From positions 124,001 through 188,000 of the forward strand of contig JAFGUG010000045.1 in assembly GCA_016938655.1 (NCBI GenBank): a DNA stretch of 64,000 nucleotides. The letters run 5' to 3'. This document shows, piece by piece, positions 43,709 to 52,324 of the stretch. Below the pieces are notes generated by a model. The model searched no databases. It was not told the DNA's origin and saw nothing but the letters and a program-made list of their open reading frames with translations. A program made the position numbers and the translations under genes. Position 1 is the stretch's first letter. Each line of letters begins with the position of its first letter. Source of the DNA: Thiotrichales bacterium (GTDB taxonomy: Bacteria > Pseudomonadota > Gammaproteobacteria > Thiomicrospirales > Thiomicrospiraceae).

Positions 43709-44598
43709 GAGCACTCGTACTACTGAGTTGTTTACTGTGGGCCCCATTTGTTATCGGGGCGGATGAGCTTAAACATAACCAACAAACTCAAGATGTTAAT
43801 CGCCTTGAAAAACCGATGTACAACCCCTTTGTAGAACGCTACGTAATGGATGAGTTGCGTCAAATTCGCGTGGATATGAATGAGCTTGAAGTTGGGCTCA
43901 CCAAAGAGGTGGTTAACAGAGAGTTAGCGGCGGTGAATCAAGCAGTGGGGTATGCCACTGATACCGTGACCTACTTCTTCTATTTGATTGCGGCCATCTC
44001 ATCGATGTTGTTGTTGGTAGGATGGACCTCACTGCGTGATGTGAAAGAGCGCGTATATGGTTTGGCCGATGCCAAGGTCAACGAAGTGATTGAAACGTAT
44101 GAGGGGCGACTGCAAGCCTTGGAAGAGGATTTGAATCATAAGTCACGTGGCATTACCTCCGCCCAGAAGCGACTCAGTCAACATCAAGATATTTACAGCT
44201 TATGGTTAAGAGCCGGGCAAGAGCAGATCTTAAGCAATCGGATTGCGATATACGATGAGATATTAGAGTTGGACTCCGATAACACCGAAGCCATGACCTA
44301 CAAAGCCGATGTTTTGTTGGAAATAAATGAACCCATGTGGGCAATCAATTTATGCCAACAAGCCCTAAAAATTGACCCTGAAAACAAGCACGCCTTTTAT
44401 CAACTAGCCGGTGCTTATACCTTGTTGAATCAGCCTAAAGAAGCCATCGATTACTTAGGTAAAGCACTTGAAGGTGCTGAAGGGATGTTGGAGGAGGTGA
44501 AAAACGATCCGGTTTTTGAAGGCTTAAGTCACCTCCCCGAGTTTTCAGCTTTGCTGTCTGTGAAGTCGGTTGACTCGGAACGCCATCATGAGGGTTGA
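43705..44598 (+). CDS. TPR-repeat membrane protein in the ectoine operon
   Basis: A 297-residue protein. The ATG at 43705 overlaps the ask stop as ATGA and has AAGGAAG upstream; the in-frame GTG two codons earlier is less likely. A signal-like N-terminus (to VIGADELK) is followed by a charged region, one membrane segment (about 92-112, YFFYLIAAISSMLLLVGWTS), a coiled coil (LQALEEDLNHKSRGITS) and three TPR-like repeats (170-275, ILELDSDNTEAMTYKADVL, ALKIDPENKHAFYQLAGAY). Function unknown. Translational coupling to ask hints at osmotic stress, but is not proof. Confidence 0.8.
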   Translation: MRALVLLSCLLWAPFVIGADELKHNQQTQDVNRLEKPMYNPFVERYVMDELRQIRVDMNELEVGLTKEVVNRELAAVNQAVGYATDTVTYFFYLIAAISSMLLLVGWTSLRDVKERVYGLADAKVNEVIETYEGRLQALEEDLNHKSRGITSAQKRLSQHQDIYSLWLRAGQEQILSNRIAIYDEILELDSDNTEAMTYKADVLLEINEPMWAINLCQQALKIDPENKHAFYQLAGAYTLLNQPKEAIDYLGKALEGAEGMLEEVKNDPVFEGLSHLPEFSALLSVKSVDSERHHEG

Positions 44599-44673
44599 GT
44601 TGGCGCTGCCTACTGAAAATTTTAATGCATTGATTGCTGAGTTTTTAAGCCTCTCTGATAATAGGCATTTGTC

Positions 44674-44832
44674 ATGGTTTTAGGGAGTTTTGCCTTTTTT
44701 TTAAGCGCCTTTTTCTTGATTGGTTTATCCAGTTATTGGGCGAGTAAAAAAACCACGCGAGACTACTTGGTGGCAGGCAAGTCAATGATGCCCTTTTTTG
44801 TGGGATTATCGTGTTATTACTTTATTGGCTAA
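44674..44832 (+). pseudogene. Truncated N-terminus of a sodium:solute symporter (SSS family)
   Basis: A 52-codon frame encodes a hydrophobic helix followed by SSYWASKKTTRDYLVAGKSM and MPFFVGLSCYYFIG, then TAA. YLVAGKSM-PFFVGLS is the hallmark loop after TM1 of PutP/OpuE-type symporters. The expected continuation (ATNNSGYMFIG in relatives) is collapsed to CYYFIG and the remaining ~450 residues are missing, so this is the decayed stump of a transporter gene. Its place right after the ectoine genes suggests an ancestral osmolyte transporter. No good ribosome site is needed for the call. Confidence 0.8.
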
Positions 44833-44860
44833 GCGTTCGATTTAAGCCAAAAAGTCATGT

Positions 44861-44890
44861 TTAAAAGTCAGCAGGCCTGCTGACTTTTAA
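44861..44890. repeat. Extended 30 bp perfect copy of the palindrome
   Basis: Perfect for 15 bp on each side of the centre, with arms TTAAAAGTC outside the 12-mer core. It lies between the symporter remnant and a convergent redoxin gene and has the A-run/T-run flanks of a bidirectional terminator. Confidence 0.95.
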
Positions 44891-44908
44891 TTGCTGTATT
44901 CAGTAGAA

Positions 44909-45469
44909 TTAAGCGTCTTTCCATTTAATCGAACAGCCCATCGATGGAATTTGTTCTAAGGGGCCTTTACCGCTTTGTGCCACCTGTTTCATCGCTTCTA
45001 ATAAATCTCTGCGCACACCTTCGGGTGCGGTCTCTTTACGAGATTCATCTAAGCGTCCACGATATTGCAACTTTAAGTCTGCGTTATAGCCAAAAAAATC
45101 GGGTGTGCAGACTGCACCATAGGTTTTTGCGACTTGCTGTGTTTCATCTAAAACGTATGGGAATGGAAAGTTCCATTTGTCTGAAATGGCTTTCATATTT
45201 TCAAACGAATCTTCGGCATATTCGGTTGGGTCATTCGACATAATGGCAATGCTATTGATGCCATATTCATCTCGCAGAATTCGTGTGTCTTCAACTAAGC
45301 GTTGATGTATGGCTTTAACATACGGGCAGTGGTTACAGATAAACATCACCAGTAATCCATTTTTGCCTTTGGCTGTGTCGAGTGTCCAATTTTGGCCGTC
45401 CACGCCAGGCAAATTGAAATCAATAGCGGGTAAATCAAAATCACAAACGGGGGTGGTTAAACTGACCAT
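44909..45469 (-). CDS. Thioredoxin-like / AhpC-type redoxin
   Basis: A 186-residue cytoplasmic thiol protein. The start is the ATG at 45469 with AAAGGATG upstream. The CxxC motif is CNHCPYVKA, and the cis-Pro region is AVCTPDFFGYN. The wording MFICNHCPYVKAIHQRL is typical of a conserved redoxin family annotated only as thioredoxin family protein; it probably reduces peroxides or protein disulfides. No partner reductase lies nearby. Confidence 0.87.
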   Translation of the reverse strand: MVSLTTPVCDFDLPAIDFNLPGVDGQNWTLDTAKGKNGLLVMFICNHCPYVKAIHQRLVEDTRILRDEYGINSIAIMSNDPTEYAEDSFENMKAISDKWNFPFPYVLDETQQVAKTYGAVCTPDFFGYNADLKLQYRGRLDESRKETAPEGVRRDLLEAMKQVAQSGKGPLEQIPSMGCSIKWKDA

Positions 45470-45551
45470 GGGGCATCCTTTTGTTATCAAATAAGGGTTT
45501 TAAAAATGTGGCTTCAAATTAAACATTTATTATACCGCTGGTTTAAAAGTC

Positions 45552-45563
45552 AGCAGGCCTGAT
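45552..45563. repeat. Half-decayed copy of the extended palindrome
   Basis: The left half TTTAAAAGTCAGCAGGCCTG matches the extended consensus, but the right half reads ATACTTG. It lies in the promoter gap between divergent genes and shows how copies decay. Confidence 0.85.
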
Positions 45564-45695
45564 ACTTGATTAAATTACTAGGTTTTTAGCATGGAAATCG
45601 GCATAATGATAAATTGTAATTTTAATGGTCAACAAACGATTTTGAACGGTTATCAAGCTCGGCTTGGTAACGTCTTTAACTTCTAGGGGGTCGAT

Positions 45696-46607
45696 ATGAA
45701 AGTAAATGCATTAGGTGTTAAAAACCGTGTGTTAAAAGCAACGGTTTTATGGGCAGCCAGTTTGGTCTCTATGTCCGCTTTATCGGTTTATGCTGACGAT
45801 ATCGTCGTTGAAAATGTTGGGTTTGCAACGCCTGAATCGGTTGAATATGCGCCTGCACAAGACAACTATTTGGTGGCTAATATTAATGGCAGTCCGTTTG
45901 AAAAAGACAATAACGGTTTTATCTCCAAGTTGAGTCCAGATGGAAAAGTGCTGGATCTTAAATGGATTGCGGGCGGTCAAAACGGCGTTACCTTAAATGC
46001 ACCAAAAGGCATGGTCGCGTTAGATGATCGTTTGTATGTGGCGGATATTGATAACATCCGTGTGTTTAGTTTGCCAGATGGCAAGCTAATGGCCAGTTAT
46101 GAAATTGCCGGAAGTTCGTTTTTGAATGGCGTGAGTGTGGCCTCTAAAGGCGGTGTTTGGGTCACAGACAGTGGCGTGGCACCCGGGTTTAAGCCAGCGG
46201 GTACGGATGCGATTTATCATTTGTCTGAATCTGGAAAAGTGACCACACTCACTAAGGGCGAAGATTTAGGTCGTCCGAATGGGATTGTGGAAACGCCGAA
46301 TAAACAGTTAGTGATGATTACCATTGCCAGTGGCCAAGTTCACCACTTTGATTTAGACGGTAAATTGCTAAGTAGTGAAACACTGCCGTATAACCGTTTA
46401 GATGGGTTGGTGATGGATGGTTCGGGTGAGCTGATTTTCTCAAGTTGGACGGCAAAAGCGATTAAAAAAGGCTTGGAAGATGGCGAGCCGGAAACGGTGT
46501 TTGCAGATTTAACCTCGCCAGCAGATATTGGCCTAGACACCAAGCGTAACCGAGTGTTGATTCCTTCGTTTATGGAGAACAAGGTGTGGATTAAAACCTT
46601 GCCATAA
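45696..46607 (+). CDS. Exported SMP-30/gluconolactonase-like beta-propeller
   Basis: A 303-residue protein with a long signal peptide (core TVLWAASLVSMSALSVYA). The mature part is a six-bladed propeller with repeats such as DNYLVANINGSPF, LNAPKGMVALDDRLYVADID, GRPNGIVETPNKQLV and TSPADIGLDTKRNRVLIPSF. Metal-ligand Asp and Asn residues (VADIDN, RPNGI, LDGLVMD) fit SMP-30 enzymes. The substrate is unknown; a periplasmic lactonase is possible. RBS is TAGGGGG. Ends at a strong bidirectional terminator. Confidence 0.85.
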   Translation: MKVNALGVKNRVLKATVLWAASLVSMSALSVYADDIVVENVGFATPESVEYAPAQDNYLVANINGSPFEKDNNGFISKLSPDGKVLDLKWIAGGQNGVTLNAPKGMVALDDRLYVADIDNIRVFSLPDGKLMASYEIAGSSFLNGVSVASKGGVWVTDSGVAPGFKPAGTDAIYHLSESGKVTTLTKGEDLGRPNGIVETPNKQLVMITIASGQVHHFDLDGKLLSSETLPYNRLDGLVMDGSGELIFSSWTAKAIKKGLEDGEPETVFADLTSPADIGLDTKRNRVLIPSFMENKVWIKTLP

Positions 46608-46632
46608 TTGCTTGGAACGTTAAATTCTAGAC

Positions 46633-46666
46633 ACAAAAAAACCAGGCTAAGACCTGGTTTTTTTGT
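46633..46666. terminator. Perfect bidirectional terminator
   Basis: Arms ACAAAAAAACCAGG / CCTGGTTTTTTTGT (14 bp, perfect) around a 6 nt loop, between convergent genes. Works in both directions. Confidence 0.95.
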
Positions 46667-46712
46667 ACGTATTAAATGCTGAAATTAAATTCGGCGTTTA
46701 ATGCATTAAGAC

Positions 46713-47321
46713 TCACTTAGCTGCGCTGTATAGTTCTGAAACTTTGTTCCAGTTAACCACATCCCACCAAGCTTGCATGTAAGCTGGGCGTAGGTTTTGG
46801 TAACGTAGGTAGTAAGCGTGTTCCCAAACGTCTAATCCTAAAATAGGCGTACCTTGAGTTGGCGCACAATCCATTAATGGGTTGTCTTGGTTTGGCGTTG
46901 AAGAGATTTCTAGCTGACCGTTAGCAGAAACGGTTAACCATGCCCAACCTGAACCAAAACGTGTTGCGCCGGCGGCGTTAAACTTCTCTTTCATCGCATC
47001 AAAGCTACCAAACGTAGAGGCGATGTCATCGGCTAGTGCGCCCGTTGGTGCCCCCATGCTGTCGCCGGTCATCACGTTCCAGAAGAACGCGTGGTTCCAG
47101 TGCCCACCACCGTTGTTACGAACGGCAGGTGGTAATGTTCCCGCTTTTGCCATCATATCTTCTAAAGACATATCCGCCATTTCAGTATCGGCGATGGCAT
47201 TGTTTAAGTTTGTGATGTAAGCGTTGTGGTGCTTAGTGTGGTGAATTTCCATGGTGCGTGCATCAATAGAAACTTCTAAAGCGTTGTAATCGTAAGGTAG
47301 GTCAGGAAGCGTAAATGCCAT
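46713..47321 (-). CDS. Superoxide dismutase, Mn/Fe family
   Basis: Cytoplasmic superoxide dismutase of 202 residues. Metal ligands are His27, His77, Asp164 and His168 (DVWEHAY). The N-terminal region NNGGGHWNH has Gly where Fe enzymes carry the second-shell Gln. The motif TPNQDNPLM supplies a Gln at 145, as in Mn enzymes, and [15 protein letters not shown] is also Mn-like. So although relatives are often labelled Fe-type, the sequence favours Mn or a cambialistic enzyme. Single gene with its own promoter in 47322-47436. Confidence 0.93.
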   Translation of the reverse strand: MAFTLPDLPYDYNALEVSIDARTMEIHHTKHHNAYITNLNNAIADTEMADMSLEDMMAKAGTLPPAVRNNGGGHWNHAFFWNVMTGDSMGAPTGALADDIASTFGSFDAMKEKFNAAGATRFGSGWAWLTVSANGQLEISSTPNQDNPLMDCAPTQGTPILGLDVWEHAYYLRYQNLRPAYMQAWWDVVNWNKVSELYSAAK

Positions 47322-47436
47322 GATTTTGGGTCCTTTTATATGTAATTAAAATCTGTAAACCACTCTATTGTATTCACAAAACACACTTTGTAAATAGTTG
47401 AGTGTTTTAATCAGGTATTAGTTTGGGCTGTTTACA

Positions 47437-47733
47437 TTAAAAAATGTTGTCGAGTCTTTCGGGTGGTGGCGTAATGTCACTGAACTTTTCCATCTCGTGC
47501 GGTGGCATTTGCATGAAGTAACCGCGCGAACTTAAGGCCGCAAGCACTTCGCTGGTTTTAACGCGCGCTAATTTTTTTTCTGGGTTTAGTTCCACATCTA
47601 AAACATGGGCAGGTTCACCAAAGATAACTAAAATCTCTTTTGGTAACTTTTCTAGTCCGTCTTCTTGTGGCACATATAAATAGAGCTCATTTTTTTTGGG
47701 ACTTTTGAAAACAGATACATTCATCATGGTCAT
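47437..47733 (-). CDS. YcgL-domain protein
   Basis: A small cytoplasmic protein of up to 98 residues with the YcgL fold: VSVFKSPKKNELYLYVPQED at the start, then FGEPAHVLDVEL, and the conserved RGYFMQMPP near the end. Function unknown. ATG codons lie at 47733, 47727 and 47724; AAGAGAG fits the first or second. No operon partner is close. Confidence 0.88.
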   Translation of the reverse strand: MTMMNVSVFKSPKKNELYLYVPQEDGLEKLPKEILVIFGEPAHVLDVELNPEKKLARVKTSEVLAALSSRGYFMQMPPHEMEKFSDITPPPERLDNIF

Positions 47734-47873
47734 AGTGCTCTCTTGGGAATATTTTCTTAAAACGGTTTTATTAAATTTGCCCTATTGTATCAAAAACAGT
47801 GCCTTAAATGCTTGACCTTAATAGGGTGATTACTTATCATTATTGGGTTTTGAATTAGAAAATTGGATCAGAC

Positions 47874-48845
47874 ATGGTTTTAGGGAACAGAGTTACGGTC
47901 TTTAGTGGTACAGGTTATATTGGTCGTGAAGTGGTCAATGCCCTGTCTAAAGCGGGTTATGAAGTAAAATTATGTGTACGTCGTCCAGAACGCTACCGTG
48001 ATTTTGCGCTGTATAACGGCACTAAAGTGGTTGCTTTAACCTCTTATGATGAGCCTGAACAGTTAGATGCTGTTTTGAAAGGATCGGATATTGTTATTAA
48101 CTTAACCGCAGATCGTTCAAATGGCACAGAGAGGATTGCGCTGGATGAGTTGGTTCACGTAAATCAGAAAATTAAGGCTGCGGTTGAACATGCGGGCGTA
48201 AAACGTGTGTTAAGTTTGTCGCAAATTGGCGCGTCTTCCAATCAAGAGTCAAATGAATATCTTTGTCGCTTAGGTGAGAGTGACAGTTTAATGTTTACCA
48301 CGGCGAGTGCCGATGTGACGATTTTTAAAGCCAGCTTAATTATTGGTGAAAACGACGACACCACCCAGCGTTTTGTTAAGCAGTTAAACCGAATGGATTT
48401 GTTAATGGTTGCAAATGGTGAAACCATTGTTCAACCTGTTGCAGTAAAAGACTTAGCTCAGGCGATGGTCAACAGCATTAAAAACCGTAAGGTGTTTGGT
48501 AAAAAGTTAGAAGTGGTGGGTGAAGAGCGTCTAACCATTAAAGAGCTAGGCGAGTTAGTAGCGGAAATCATGCAAAAAGAGGTGCTGGTTTTCCCAATGT
48601 GCACGCTAAACGCAAAATTGATGGCATTTTTTGGGGCGTTTGCACCCGTTGCCTCGATCTCGTCTTCTCAGTTAGAAATGCTAAAAGAAGATTTAATTTC
48701 GGATGCCGATTTTGATACGCAGTTTGGGTTTGCACCAGCCAGTTTAGAGTCGATTATTTCTGTGTATGCGGCACCACATCATATTCGTGAGCGTTATAAC
48801 TACTACCGCAAAGAAGCAAAACGCAACACCGATGAACTTGTTTAA
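47874..48845 (+). CDS. Atypical short-chain dehydrogenase (NDUFA9-like NAD(P)-binding protein)
   Basis: A 323-residue extended/atypical SDR. The Rossmann loop is FSGTGYIGREVV near residues 10-21, followed by VINLTADR and a conserved ALDELVHVNQKIKAAVEHAG region. The typical YxxxK catalytic pair is not kept (the site reads NEYLCRLGE), so it may bind rather than oxidise. Similar proteins are annotated as complex I NDUFA9 subunit family; a link to quinone or respiratory assembly is only inference. The ATG at 47874 has TTGGA upstream. Terminator follows. Confidence 0.82.
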   Translation: MVLGNRVTVFSGTGYIGREVVNALSKAGYEVKLCVRRPERYRDFALYNGTKVVALTSYDEPEQLDAVLKGSDIVINLTADRSNGTERIALDELVHVNQKIKAAVEHAGVKRVLSLSQIGASSNQESNEYLCRLGESDSLMFTTASADVTIFKASLIIGENDDTTQRFVKQLNRMDLLMVANGETIVQPVAVKDLAQAMVNSIKNRKVFGKKLEVVGEERLTIKELGELVAEIMQKEVLVFPMCTLNAKLMAFFGAFAPVASISSSQLEMLKEDLISDADFDTQFGFAPASLESIISVYAAPHHIRERYNYYRKEAKRNTDELV

Positions 48846-48874
48846 TCGTTAACGTTTAACAAGTGCGTTACCTA

Positions 48875-48903
48875 AAAAGCCGTCGTTTAAGACGGCTTTT
48901 TTG
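48875..48903 (+). terminator. Rho-independent terminator
   Basis: Stem AAAGCCGTC / GACGGCTTT with a 5 nt loop (GTTTA) followed by TTTTG, about 30 bp past the stop. Confidence 0.9.
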
Positions 48904-48984
48904 TTTCTTTTTTTTGAATGTGACGTATGAAGACTTAGTCTGTAAAATCGTTTATACAGTTGCGGGTTTAAAGTAAGGATGAGC

Positions 48985-50238
48985 ATGAGTAAACAGGTTT
49001 ATTTGGTTGGTGGCGCGGTGCGCGATACGTTATTGGGCATTGAAGTCTATGACCATGATTGGGTCGTGGTTGGTGCAACGGCGCAAGCGATGTTGGCCGA
49101 GGGGTTCGAGCAGGTGGGCAAAGACTTTCCGGTTTTTCTGCATCCTAAAACTAAAGAGGAGTATGCCCTTGCTCGCACCGAACGAAAAGCCGGAGTTGGC
49201 TATCATGGATTTGAAATTCAAGCTTCAGAGGCCGTGACCTTAGAAGAGGATTTAATGCGTCGTGATTTGACCATTAACGCTATGGCAGAAAGTGATACGG
49301 GGGAGATTATTGACCCCTATCATGGCCAAGTCGATTTAAAAAACCGGGTGTTACGCCATGTGTCGCCCGCCTTTGCCGAAGACCCGTTAAGAGTGTTGCG
49401 GGTTGCCCGATTTGCCGCCAAGCTTGCGCCATTTAATTTTACCCTGCATCCCGATACCGCCAAATTAATGACCGAAATGACGGCCAGTGGCGAGTTGCAA
49501 GCCTTAACCCCTGAACGGGTTTGGCAAGAGGTGGTTAAGGTGTTAAATACCAATCACCCGAGTGTCTTCTTTAAGGTGTTGAGGCAGGTGGGTGCATTGG
49601 TGGTGTTATTTCCTGAGATTGATAGACTGTATGCGGTGCCGCAATCACCAAAGCACCACCCCGAAGGCGATGTGGGCACACATACGATGATGGTGTTAGA
49701 CGCGGCGGCAAATCTAAGTCGTGATATTGAGGTACGGTTTGCGGCATTGGTACACGATTTAGGCAAGGGGGCAACGCCGTCTGAGCACTGGCCGAGTCAC
49801 CCGAATCATGAATCAGCAGGCCTGCCTATTTTACAGGCACTGTGCGCACGTTATCGTGTGCCTAAGAGCACGCAACAATTAGCCGAAAAAGTGGCCTTAT
49901 GGCACGGGTGGATTCACAAAGGATTAAATGCCCAAGGTGAGCCAGGTATTGGTGTGGATGACTATTTAAAGGTGTTACAGGCCTGTCAGGCGTTTAAAGG
50001 CACGGCGATGTTAGAGAAGGTTTTGTTGGCTTGCGAGGCGGATTCGAAAGGGCGTTTGGGGTTTGAGCAAGTCGCGTATCCACAAACGGAATTTTGGTTG
50101 GCAATGGCCAAAGCCGCGAGTCATGTGGATAACCAAGCCATTATTGCACAGGGCTTTAAAGGGGCAGAGATTGCAGTTGCAATTGATGCAAGGCGCCTTG
50201 AATTAATAACTGAATTTTTACAGCATGCAAGTACTTAG
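48985..50238 (+). CDS. cca: CCA tRNA nucleotidyltransferase
   Basis: Adds or repairs the 3' CCA end of tRNAs. 417 residues from the ATG at 48985, which has AAGGATG upstream; another in-frame ATG lies two codons earlier. Signatures are [40 protein letters not shown] and the C-terminal HD domain ([15 protein letters not shown]) of gammaproteobacterial Cca with phosphohydrolase activity. Two CAGGCCTG words lie in the HD half (49816-49823 region and 49978-49985). Confidence 0.96.
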   Translation: MSKQVYLVGGAVRDTLLGIEVYDHDWVVVGATAQAMLAEGFEQVGKDFPVFLHPKTKEEYALARTERKAGVGYHGFEIQASEAVTLEEDLMRRDLTINAMAESDTGEIIDPYHGQVDLKNRVLRHVSPAFAEDPLRVLRVARFAAKLAPFNFTLHPDTAKLMTEMTASGELQALTPERVWQEVVKVLNTNHPSVFFKVLRQVGALVVLFPEIDRLYAVPQSPKHHPEGDVGTHTMMVLDAAANLSRDIEVRFAALVHDLGKGATPSEHWPSHPNHESAGLPILQALCARYRVPKSTQQLAEKVALWHGWIHKGLNAQGEPGIGVDDYLKVLQACQAFKGTAMLEKVLLACEADSKGRLGFEQVAYPQTEFWLAMAKAASHVDNQAIIAQGFKGAEIAVAIDARRLELITEFLQHAST

Positions 50239-50266
50239 TGGTGTGCAAATTAGAAAGATTATAAGA

Positions 50267-50313
50267 CACAAAAAAGGCCGCGATTTCAAATGAAATGCGG
50301 CCTTTTTTGTGTG
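50267..50313. terminator. Bidirectional terminator between cca and the heme protein gene
   Basis: Arms CACAAAAAAGGCCGC / GCGGCCTTTTTTGTG with an inner ATTTCA/TGAAAT stem, between convergent genes. Confidence 0.93.
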
Positions 50314-50325
50314 CTCAGTAAGGTC

Positions 50326-50892
50326 TTAATTGACCGCTTGTTTGAAGCTAAATGCCCCACGAATTTGCCCAAGTTTGTAGCCGGTTGCCATATCGTGCGG
50401 GTATAACTCTTTTACCTTGTCGGCAACGCCTTGAGGAATGGTTTCACCGTGGCATGTCAAACAAACCGCACCGGTTGCCATTGGCTTCATGTAACGAATG
50501 GTGTCTTGACCATCGACCTTCACGATTTCAAATTTTTCTAGTTTGCTGATGTCTTTACCAGCTGCAGCCTGTTCTTCAAACCAGTTAAGTGTTTCCGTTT
50601 CCCAGCTATCTGCATAAGCGGTTTTAGCGCGAGGCTTTAAGCTAACACGGTTCACATCCCAGCCCGTTTTTTCGCTCAGCGTTTTTGCAATTTCAGGGGC
50701 TTTATCTTTACACATGCCAACTGCGTGAACCGGCCCCCCACTTTTCATTGCCTTGCCCAATTCTGGCTTTAACATTCCGCCAAACTCTTTGGCAATTTGA
50801 CGCGCTTCTGCGTGCTTAGCCGGAATCTCGGTATTTGCCATTACACTGATCGGTAAAGCGGTAATGAGTGCAGTAAGTATCAGTTTTTTCAT
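50326..50892 (-). CDS. Periplasmic mono-heme protein with Tll0287-like (DUF3365) domain
   Basis: A 188-residue exported protein: signal peptide to about residue 19 (SVMA), then a Tll0287-like domain that is related to sensor PAS folds. One c-type heme motif CLTCHG is present in GAVCLTCHGETIPQGV, and a further Cys in VGMCKDKAPEI. Stand-alone forms of this domain are thought to act in redox sensing or electron transfer; the partner is not evident. RBS AAGGAAT. It is divergent from the RND genes. Confidence 0.87.
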   Translation of the reverse strand: MKKLILTALITALPISVMANTEIPAKHAEARQIAKEFGGMLKPELGKAMKSGGPVHAVGMCKDKAPEIAKTLSEKTGWDVNRVSLKPRAKTAYADSWETETLNWFEEQAAAGKDISKLEKFEIVKVDGQDTIRYMKPMATGAVCLTCHGETIPQGVADKVKELYPHDMATGYKLGQIRGAFSFKQAVN

Positions 50893-50942
50893 AGGTTAAT
50901 TCCTTTTTAAGAGGGTATAAAATTTATTAATGGGCTAAATAT

Positions 50943-50954
50943 AGCAGGCCTGTT
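50943..50954. repeat. AGCAGGCCTGTT palindrome copy (one base off)
   Basis: Lies between divergent genes, in a promoter region rather than after a stop codon. The flanks do not match the extended consensus. Confidence 0.8.
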
Positions 50955-51046
50955 GATGCTTATCAAGTGTCATTTGATGAGTAAAATTGTTAAGAAAGTC
51001 TTAATCCCTCTTTAATTGTTTATTGGAGGGTTTTAATTGATTTAGA

Positions 51047-52324
51047 ATGGCTGATATCTCACCTATGAATAATGGATTTAATGCAATGAGCATTCAAAAA
51101 ATTAAGAAACTTTTTATTCCAATTTTGATTATCGTTGCCGCTATCGCGGTTTTTATGTACATGACATCAACCAAACCCAAGCAGGCTCCGGTAGAGGTGC
51201 AAGAGAAGGTATGGATGGTTGAGTATATTGAGGCTAAGTATGAAGCTTTGGCGCCGATACAGCGCCTGTATGGTCAAGTCGAATCTGCAACGCCGATCTC
51301 TATGTCGGCACCGATTAGTGGTGTGATTGGTCAGGTCGCGGTTAAAGAGGGGCAGCAGGTTAAAAAAGGGGATGCGATCGTCTCTTTAACTTTGCAAGAT
51401 TTGGACATTCCTTTGCAACAAGCGAAAGCCGACTATGCGGAAACGAGTGCTTCTTTAAAGCTTGAGAAGTTGGCTTACCAAGCCAATTTAGAGCGTTTAG
51501 CGCACGAGAAGCGTATTTTGGCGTTTAAAAAAGCGGATGTGGCGCGTGTGCAGCAGCTGCTTAAAAAGGACTTAACCTCGACCCAAGCATTGGAGTTGAG
51601 TAAAGAAGCATTAGCCAAACAAGAGTATGTGGTGGTGGGTGCAGAGCTTTCAGTAGAAGAGCATCAATTAAAAACCCAGCAAAATGAAGCACGATTAGCT
51701 AAGGCAAAAGCGGCCATGCGTTTAGCAGAGATAAATCTTAAACGTGGCCAAGTGGTTGCACCAAGTGATGGACGCATTGCCAAAGTGTTGGTGAGTCAAG
51801 GGGAGCGAGTGAGTGCTGGCACCGTTATGGTTGAATTTTATGCTCTAGACTCCTTAGAGTTGCGCGCAAAACTGCCGGTTAGAGAATTTTATAAGTTGGA
51901 TCAGCGCCTTCAAGCTGGGCAGGACGTTGAAGCCTATTTAACCAAACAAAATCAAGCGTCGACAGCATTGAGATTAGACCGTATGGCGGGTGAAGCAACC
52001 GCCAGTGGGATTGACCTGTTTTTTACCATTCCAGAAGCTTTGCAGTATGTAAGACCGGGTGATCTATTGGAGGTTGAGATGCAAGGTGAAGTCATTGAGC
52101 AGGCGATTGCGTTGCCATACAGTGCGCTCTATGGCAGTGACCGAATCTATTTAATTGAAGATGAACGTTTGCAGGCCACCACGGTTAAGGTGTTGGGTGA
52201 TTTGATGGTAGATGGGAAATTATGGGCGCTATTAGAGCCAACCTTCCCGAGTGGCAGTCAAGTGAGTATTACTCATTTGCCAAATGCAGTGAGCGGTTTA
52301 AAAGTGACAGGAGTGGCTAAATGA
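51047..52324 (+). CDS. RND efflux periplasmic adaptor (MFP)
   Basis: Membrane fusion subunit of a resistance-nodulation-division pump. Up to 425 residues. Three ATGs (51047, 51065, 51086) precede the membrane anchor (LFIPILIIVAAIAVFMYM); the last, with GGA upstream, gives the most usual N-terminus, so the start is uncertain. Lipoyl motif GVIGQVAVKEGQQVKKGDAI, a long coiled-coil hairpin (120-235) and the return KRGQVVAPSDGRIAKVLVSQ follow. Its stop overlaps the transporter start (ATGA). No TolC-type gene follows, so it must borrow an outer-membrane partner. Confidence 0.9.
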   Translation: MADISPMNNGFNAMSIQKIKKLFIPILIIVAAIAVFMYMTSTKPKQAPVEVQEKVWMVEYIEAKYEALAPIQRLYGQVESATPISMSAPISGVIGQVAVKEGQQVKKGDAIVSLTLQDLDIPLQQAKADYAETSASLKLEKLAYQANLERLAHEKRILAFKKADVARVQQLLKKDLTSTQALELSKEALAKQEYVVVGAELSVEEHQLKTQQNEARLAKAKAAMRLAEINLKRGQVVAPSDGRIAKVLVSQGERVSAGTVMVEFYALDSLELRAKLPVREFYKLDQRLQAGQDVEAYLTKQNQASTALRLDRMAGEATASGIDLFFTIPEALQYVRPGDLLEVEMQGEVIEQAIALPYSALYGSDRIYLIEDERLQATTVKVLGDLMVDGKLWALLEPTFPSGSQVSITHLPNAVSGLKVTGVAK

